NCBI GenBank assembly: GCA_945868195.1
Contig: CAMBLP010000078.1
Coordinates: 1 to 9,925 of the forward strand
Length of the DNA: 9,925 nt
Reading direction: 5' to 3'
Origin: Bordetella parapertussis
GTDB taxonomy: Bacteria; Pseudomonadota; Gammaproteobacteria; Burkholderiales; Burkholderiaceae_B
Part shown: piece after piece, positions 7,782-9,925 of the stretch
Numbering within the stretch: the first letter of the stretch is position 1
Layout: every line of letters begins with the position of its first letter
Position numbers and translations under genes: made by a program
The notes under the pieces: model-generated
What the model saw: the letters and a program-made list of their open reading frames with translations, nothing else
What the model was told of the DNA's origin: nothing
Databases searched by the model: none

Positions 7782-7985
7782 TTATGTTTTTGTTATGTCC
7801 TCTTTGACTCGCAAAAGTTTTAACTCCTCAGCGGAAATGGTTACATTTTTCCCATCAACAACAACAACAATCCCCGTATTAGTAGTAATAGCTAGATCGT
7901 GTGCCGAGCGGGCAGCCCTCTGGATTGCGGCATATGAGCCAATCAAATCTGAATCGTTCGAAGTTCGAATGTCTTTTGTATTCAT
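7782..7985 (-). CDS. Small putative antitoxin paired with the zeta-like kinase
   Basis: 67-aa soluble protein with an alanine-rich helix AAIQRAARSAHDLAITTNTG, a strand-like IVVVVDGKNVTI and an acidic/basic tail. Its ATG overlaps the TGA of the kinase gene as ATGA, so translation is probably coupled. I recall small proteins of this style directly downstream of zeta-like (COG4185) kinases, with the pattern RRA...A..TGT.IVV..DGK....; I could not verify this by search. An antitoxin role is inferred from its size, overlap and partner. It carries no recognisable DNA-binding domain and is unlike the helical epsilon antitoxin. The alternative is an uncharacterised partner or accessory protein. Confidence 0.7.
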   Translation of the reverse strand: MNTKDIRTSNDSDLIGSYAAIQRAARSAHDLAITTNTGIVVVVDGKNVTISAEELKLLRVKEDITKT

Positions 7986-8494
7986 TTATCACTCCAGTCA
8001 AGAAGCTTTGGTGTCATACCAGAGTTATCGTAAAGCATCCAAGAATCAACTGCGTAGCAATAATGTTGGTTAAAGTTTTTTAGACCCGCTTTAAATCGTC
8101 TACGAATCACATCCTCAGGAATGTTGTGGCCGCCCTGCATAACGCGTTGCGCGACACGAGAAACAGCCAAGTTACCATTTGGTAAAGACAAAAACCATAA
8201 TTTCACCTGATAACCAAGCGTCTGCCAACGCTTAATTTTTCGCAAATAACTCAACCCAGATAGCGTAGTTTCAAATGCAAAATCATGACCGGAGGCGACG
8301 CACTCATCGATTTCTTGCAACATCAAACGTCCAGCCTTAAAGGCAGCAGACTCAGGATTGAAGGGTGCTAAGCCGGCAGCGATTAAATCGGCATTTATAA
8401 ATCTAAGCGTATGAGCTTCAGAAGGTAAAAAGTCACGGGCAAACGTTGTTTTGCCAGCACCATTAGGTCCTGCAATGATGATGATTTTTTTCAA
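7982..8494 (-). CDS. Zeta-toxin-like P-loop kinase (COG4185 type)
   Basis: 170-aa predicted nucleotide-dependent kinase of the zeta-toxin superfamily. Walker A is GPNGAGKTT at 9-17. FINADLIAAGLAPF (32-45) supplies the family Asp, D36. FAFETTLSG (72-80) is the conserved ETTLS segment. RVAQRVMQGGHNIPEDVIRR (113-132) provides the arginines and GGH typical of this group. The C-terminus is DSWMLYDNSG (150-159). Known zeta toxins phosphorylate UDP-N-acetylglucosamine and block cell-wall synthesis; for this short COG4185 group the substrate is not settled. The start is TTG at 8494, forced by position (Walker A begins at residue 9), with AAGGG about 9 nt upstream. The small partner gene overlaps its stop by 4 bp. 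A tRNA-Asn fragment and a terminator lie upstream, which insulates the module. Confidence 0.88.
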   Translation of the reverse strand: MKKIIIIAGPNGAGKTTFARDFLPSEAHTLRFINADLIAAGLAPFNPESAAFKAGRLMLQEIDECVASGHDFAFETTLSGLSYLRKIKRWQTLGYQVKLWFLSLPNGNLAVSRVAQRVMQGGHNIPEDVIRRRFKAGLKNFNQHYCYAVDSWMLYDNSGMTPKLLDWSDK

Positions 8495-8641
8495 ACAGTC
8501 TACCCTTTAAAGGAATTCGATATGAACAGGTTTAATCCTAACAATAGGCTATAAAACAGCCGCCAAATATCTGCGCTTGCTTTCATTTTATGAGTATGAA
8601 GATTCAATGTCACGCCTTCAGACGCGATCACACCACAAAAC
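8495..8641 (-). other. Leader of the toxin module, no gene seen
   Basis: About 150 bp between the upstream terminator and the kinase TTG. It must hold the module's promoter, but I see no convincing -35/-10 pair. The part near 8598-8641 is conserved in the decayed copy, directly upstream of its terminator relic. Confidence 0.4.
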
Positions 8642-8667
8642 AAAAAAGCCCAACCTTGTGGGTTGGG
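8642..8667 (-). terminator. Rho-independent terminator downstream of the tRNA-Asn fragment
   Basis: On the minus strand CCCAACC and GGTTGGG form a perfect 7-bp stem around CACAA, followed by C and six T. It lies 23 bp beyond the encoded CCA of the tRNA fragment, as a tRNA terminator would, and stops transcription from entering the toxin leader. A single-mismatch relic exists at 7615-7639. Confidence 0.85.
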
Positions 8668-8690
8668 TAATCTGTATAAAACGGAATTTT

Positions 8691-8735
8691 TGGCTCCCCG
8701 AGCTGGGCTCGAACCAGCGACCTGCAGATTAACAG
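8691..8735 (-). pseudogene. 3' half of tRNA-Asn (GTT), attachment-site-like
   Basis: On the minus strand: anticodon loop CTGTTAA with anticodon GTT, 3' anticodon strand TCTGC, variable AGGTC, T arm GCTGG-TTCGAGC-CCAGC with a perfect stem, acceptor strand TCGGGGA, G and CCA. The sequence upstream of the loop (CAACCTACTTTT) cannot pair with TCTGC, and no D arm exists, so this is a half tRNA and not a functional gene. Tyrosine recombinases often integrate at tRNA anticodon loops or 3' ends and leave exactly such 3' halves. The complete tRNA-Asn must be elsewhere. Confidence 0.85.
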
Positions 8736-8761
8736 AAAAGTAGGTTGTTTAAATATTGGGC

Positions 8762-8783
8762 GGTTTCAAGTACGAAGTGCAAC
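8762..8783 (+). repeat. IS30-family left terminal inverted repeat
   Basis: Begins GGTTTCAAGTACG and ends AAGTGCAAC; it is the exact reverse complement of 9795-9816 over 22 bp, and identity stops on both sides. Confidence 0.93.
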
Positions 8784-8858
8784 TTTGATTAATTAGGCGG
8801 GTTGGCTGAGAGTGTTCTAGCATCTCAGATTTCCCGACCGCCAAGTCAAAGTCACCTT

Positions 8859-9812
8859 ATGAGCTATAAACATCTCAGCCAAACTGAACGTTATCAGATT
8901 TATGCACTTATGAAAGCAGGACAGAACCTCAAGACGATTGCCCAGATACTGGGTCGACATCAGTCGACAATCAGTCGGGAGGTTCTGCGTAACTCTGGAT
9001 TGCGAGGTTATCGACCTAGGCAGGCTGAGATTCTTTGTCAGCAACGAGCCCAAGCGAGTCGAAATGCCTTTCAAATCGATCACAGGACGAGAGCCTTGGT
9101 CGCTGAGCGGCTGAATCTGCAGTGGAGCCCTGAGCAGATCGCGGCTTCGCTGCCTGTCAGTCATGAAACGATTTACCGACACGTCTACGCCGATAAGGCA
9201 CTTGGTGGCGTACTTTGGAAGCAGCTGCGCTGCCAGAAAAAGAAACGCAAGCGTTACGCCAGTGGACGAGACCGTCGGGGTCAGATCGTTGGCAGACGAC
9301 CCATTGCCGAACGTCCGGCTTGCGTTGAAACACGCAGTCAGGTGGGTCACTGGGAGGGTGATACTGTAATCGGAGCAGGCCACAAACAAGCAATCGTGAC
9401 GCTCGTGGAGCGCAAAAGCGGGTTTGCAGTCCTGTCGCACGTCACACGCAAAACCTCTGACCTGGTTAGCCAGGCCATCATTACAAGCCTTGCTCCTCTG
9501 GCGCAGCGCGTCAGAACAGTGACTTACGACAATGGAAAAGAGTTTGCGGATCATGCTGTTGTGGATGAGGCGTTGAAATCGACGGCTTACTTTGCTGATC
9601 CGTTTGCCAGCTGGCAGCGCGGTTCAAATGAAAACTTTAATGGCTTGCTACGCCAGTACATTCCTAAAAAACGACCCTTATCGACCGTGACCGCGGATGA
9701 ACTTAAAATGATTCAAGATCGTATTAACCACCGACCACGTAAACGATTAGGTTTTAAAACTCCGTACGAAGTGTTTCACCAGTCTTTAAAACGTGTTGCA
9801 CTTCGTACTTGA
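8859..9812 (+). CDS. IS30-family DDE transposase
   Basis: 317-aa transposase with the start at ATG 8859, which gives MSYKHLSQTERYQIYALMKA, the usual IS30-family N-terminus. An upstream in-frame TTG (8802) would add 19 residues unlike the family. Residues ~4-45 form a helix-turn-helix (LKTIAQILGRHQSTISREVL). A second helical region, with WSPEQIAASLP at ~89-99, follows. The catalytic core has D168 (GHWEGDTVIG), D224 (VTYDNGKEF) and E258 (GSNENFNGLLRQY), spaced D-55-D-33-E as expected. The frame is intact, so the element may be active. The last residues (VALRT) and stop lie inside the right terminal repeat. No strong Shine-Dalgarno is seen before the ATG. Confidence 0.94.
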   Translation: MSYKHLSQTERYQIYALMKAGQNLKTIAQILGRHQSTISREVLRNSGLRGYRPRQAEILCQQRAQASRNAFQIDHRTRALVAERLNLQWSPEQIAASLPVSHETIYRHVYADKALGGVLWKQLRCQKKKRKRYASGRDRRGQIVGRRPIAERPACVETRSQVGHWEGDTVIGAGHKQAIVTLVERKSGFAVLSHVTRKTSDLVSQAIITSLAPLAQRVRTVTYDNGKEFADHAVVDEALKSTAYFADPFASWQRGSNENFNGLLRQYIPKKRPLSTVTADELKMIQDRINHRPRKRLGFKTPYEVFHQSLKRVALRT

Positions 9813-9816
9813 AACC
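9795..9816 (-). repeat. IS30-family right terminal inverted repeat
   Basis: Exact reverse complement of 8762-8783. It overlaps the transposase stop codon at 9810-9812. Confidence 0.93.
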
Positions 9817-9845
9817 ACCTTGTTTAAAAACAGTAGCTTATCTTC

Positions 9846-9925
9846 AAAAAAGATCATCGTGTAATAATTCGTGTAATTGAACCAAGAGTTGCATTATGCA
9901 ACTCTTGGGCACTTGGGTCCGTTTT
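9846..9925. repeat. Right copy of the 80-bp direct repeat seen at the window start
   Basis: Matches 2-81 with two mismatches and is truncated by the window end. It starts 29 bp after the IS30 right end. Its inverted repeat (9882-9908) has a perfect 12-bp stem around TTA. The intervening bases 9817-9845 contain no gene. Confidence 0.85.

Larger units (their letters stand above)
8762..9816 (+). mobile_element. Complete IS30-family insertion sequence (1055 bp)
   Basis: Bounded by perfect 22-bp inverted repeats and filled by one intact DDE transposase gene; length is normal for the IS30 family. The bases next to the ends differ (TGGGC on the left, ACCTT on the right), so no 2-4 bp target duplication is evident. 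That suggests recombination with another copy, or later change. It sits 26 bp from the tRNA-Asn fragment. I cannot assign an IS name without a database. Confidence 0.92.

Noticed and set aside
8691..8735. A functional tRNA-Asn gene
   Set aside because: Only the part from the anticodon loop to CCA is present; the D arm, the 5' acceptor strand and the 5' anticodon stem are missing.
8817..9554. 245-aa minus-strand open frame opposite the transposase
   Set aside because: It is an antisense shadow of the intact IS30 transposase, with no family resemblance.
8755..9821. Target-site duplication of the IS30 element
   Set aside because: The bases directly outside the two 22-bp ends do not match. A shared TTGTTTAAA at different distances on the two sides is probably chance.
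1..9925. CRISPR array
   Set aside because: No series of regularly spaced short repeats is visible; the only direct repeats are the two-copy elements listed.

Overview
The window looks like a chromosomal catabolic locus of a proteobacterium, most likely a betaproteobacterium of the Burkholderiales (Alcaligenaceae-like). The basis is a Bug/TctC periplasmic binding protein, a TctA-type permease, an aconitase and a LysR regulator in one cluster, at moderate GC with an AT-rich accessory flank. This placement is inferred from gene content; no rRNA or other phylogenetic marker is present.

Left and centre (154-7298), all on the minus strand, read right to left: a LysR-type regulator (6399-7298), an AcnA-type aconitate hydratase (3536-6265), a Tat-like-signal TctC/Bug solute-binding protein (2305-3411), and a permease that fuses a TctA domain to a C-terminal TctB-like domain (154-2178). 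Together they form a complete tripartite tricarboxylate transporter plus the enzyme that would act on imported citrate or aconitate. A perfect 10-bp-stem hairpin lies between tctC and tctA and may lower permease expression relative to the binding protein. A run of eight C lies in the tctA leader. A candidate promoter with a small dyad lies between lysR and acnA.

Right-centre (7366-8735) is an accessory segment built from two copies of one module, both read on the minus strand. The module order is: 3' half of a tRNA-Asn, Rho-independent terminator, then a zeta-toxin-like P-loop kinase gene. The right copy is intact and its kinase gene overlaps a small putative antitoxin gene by four bases (ATGA). 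The left copy is a relic that lost two internal blocks at short repeated words and lacks the small partner. The repeated tRNA halves look like attachment-site scars of small integrated elements.

Right end (8762-9816) is a complete IS30-family insertion sequence with perfect 22-bp terminal inverted repeats and an intact DDE transposase, on the plus strand. It lies 26 bp beyond the tRNA-Asn fragment and shows no evident target-site duplication. The DNA after it (9846-9925) repeats the first 81 bases of the window almost exactly, so the whole region is bracketed by a direct repeat spaced 9844 bp apart. That may mean a duplication, a second IS copy just outside the window, or a dispersed repeat.
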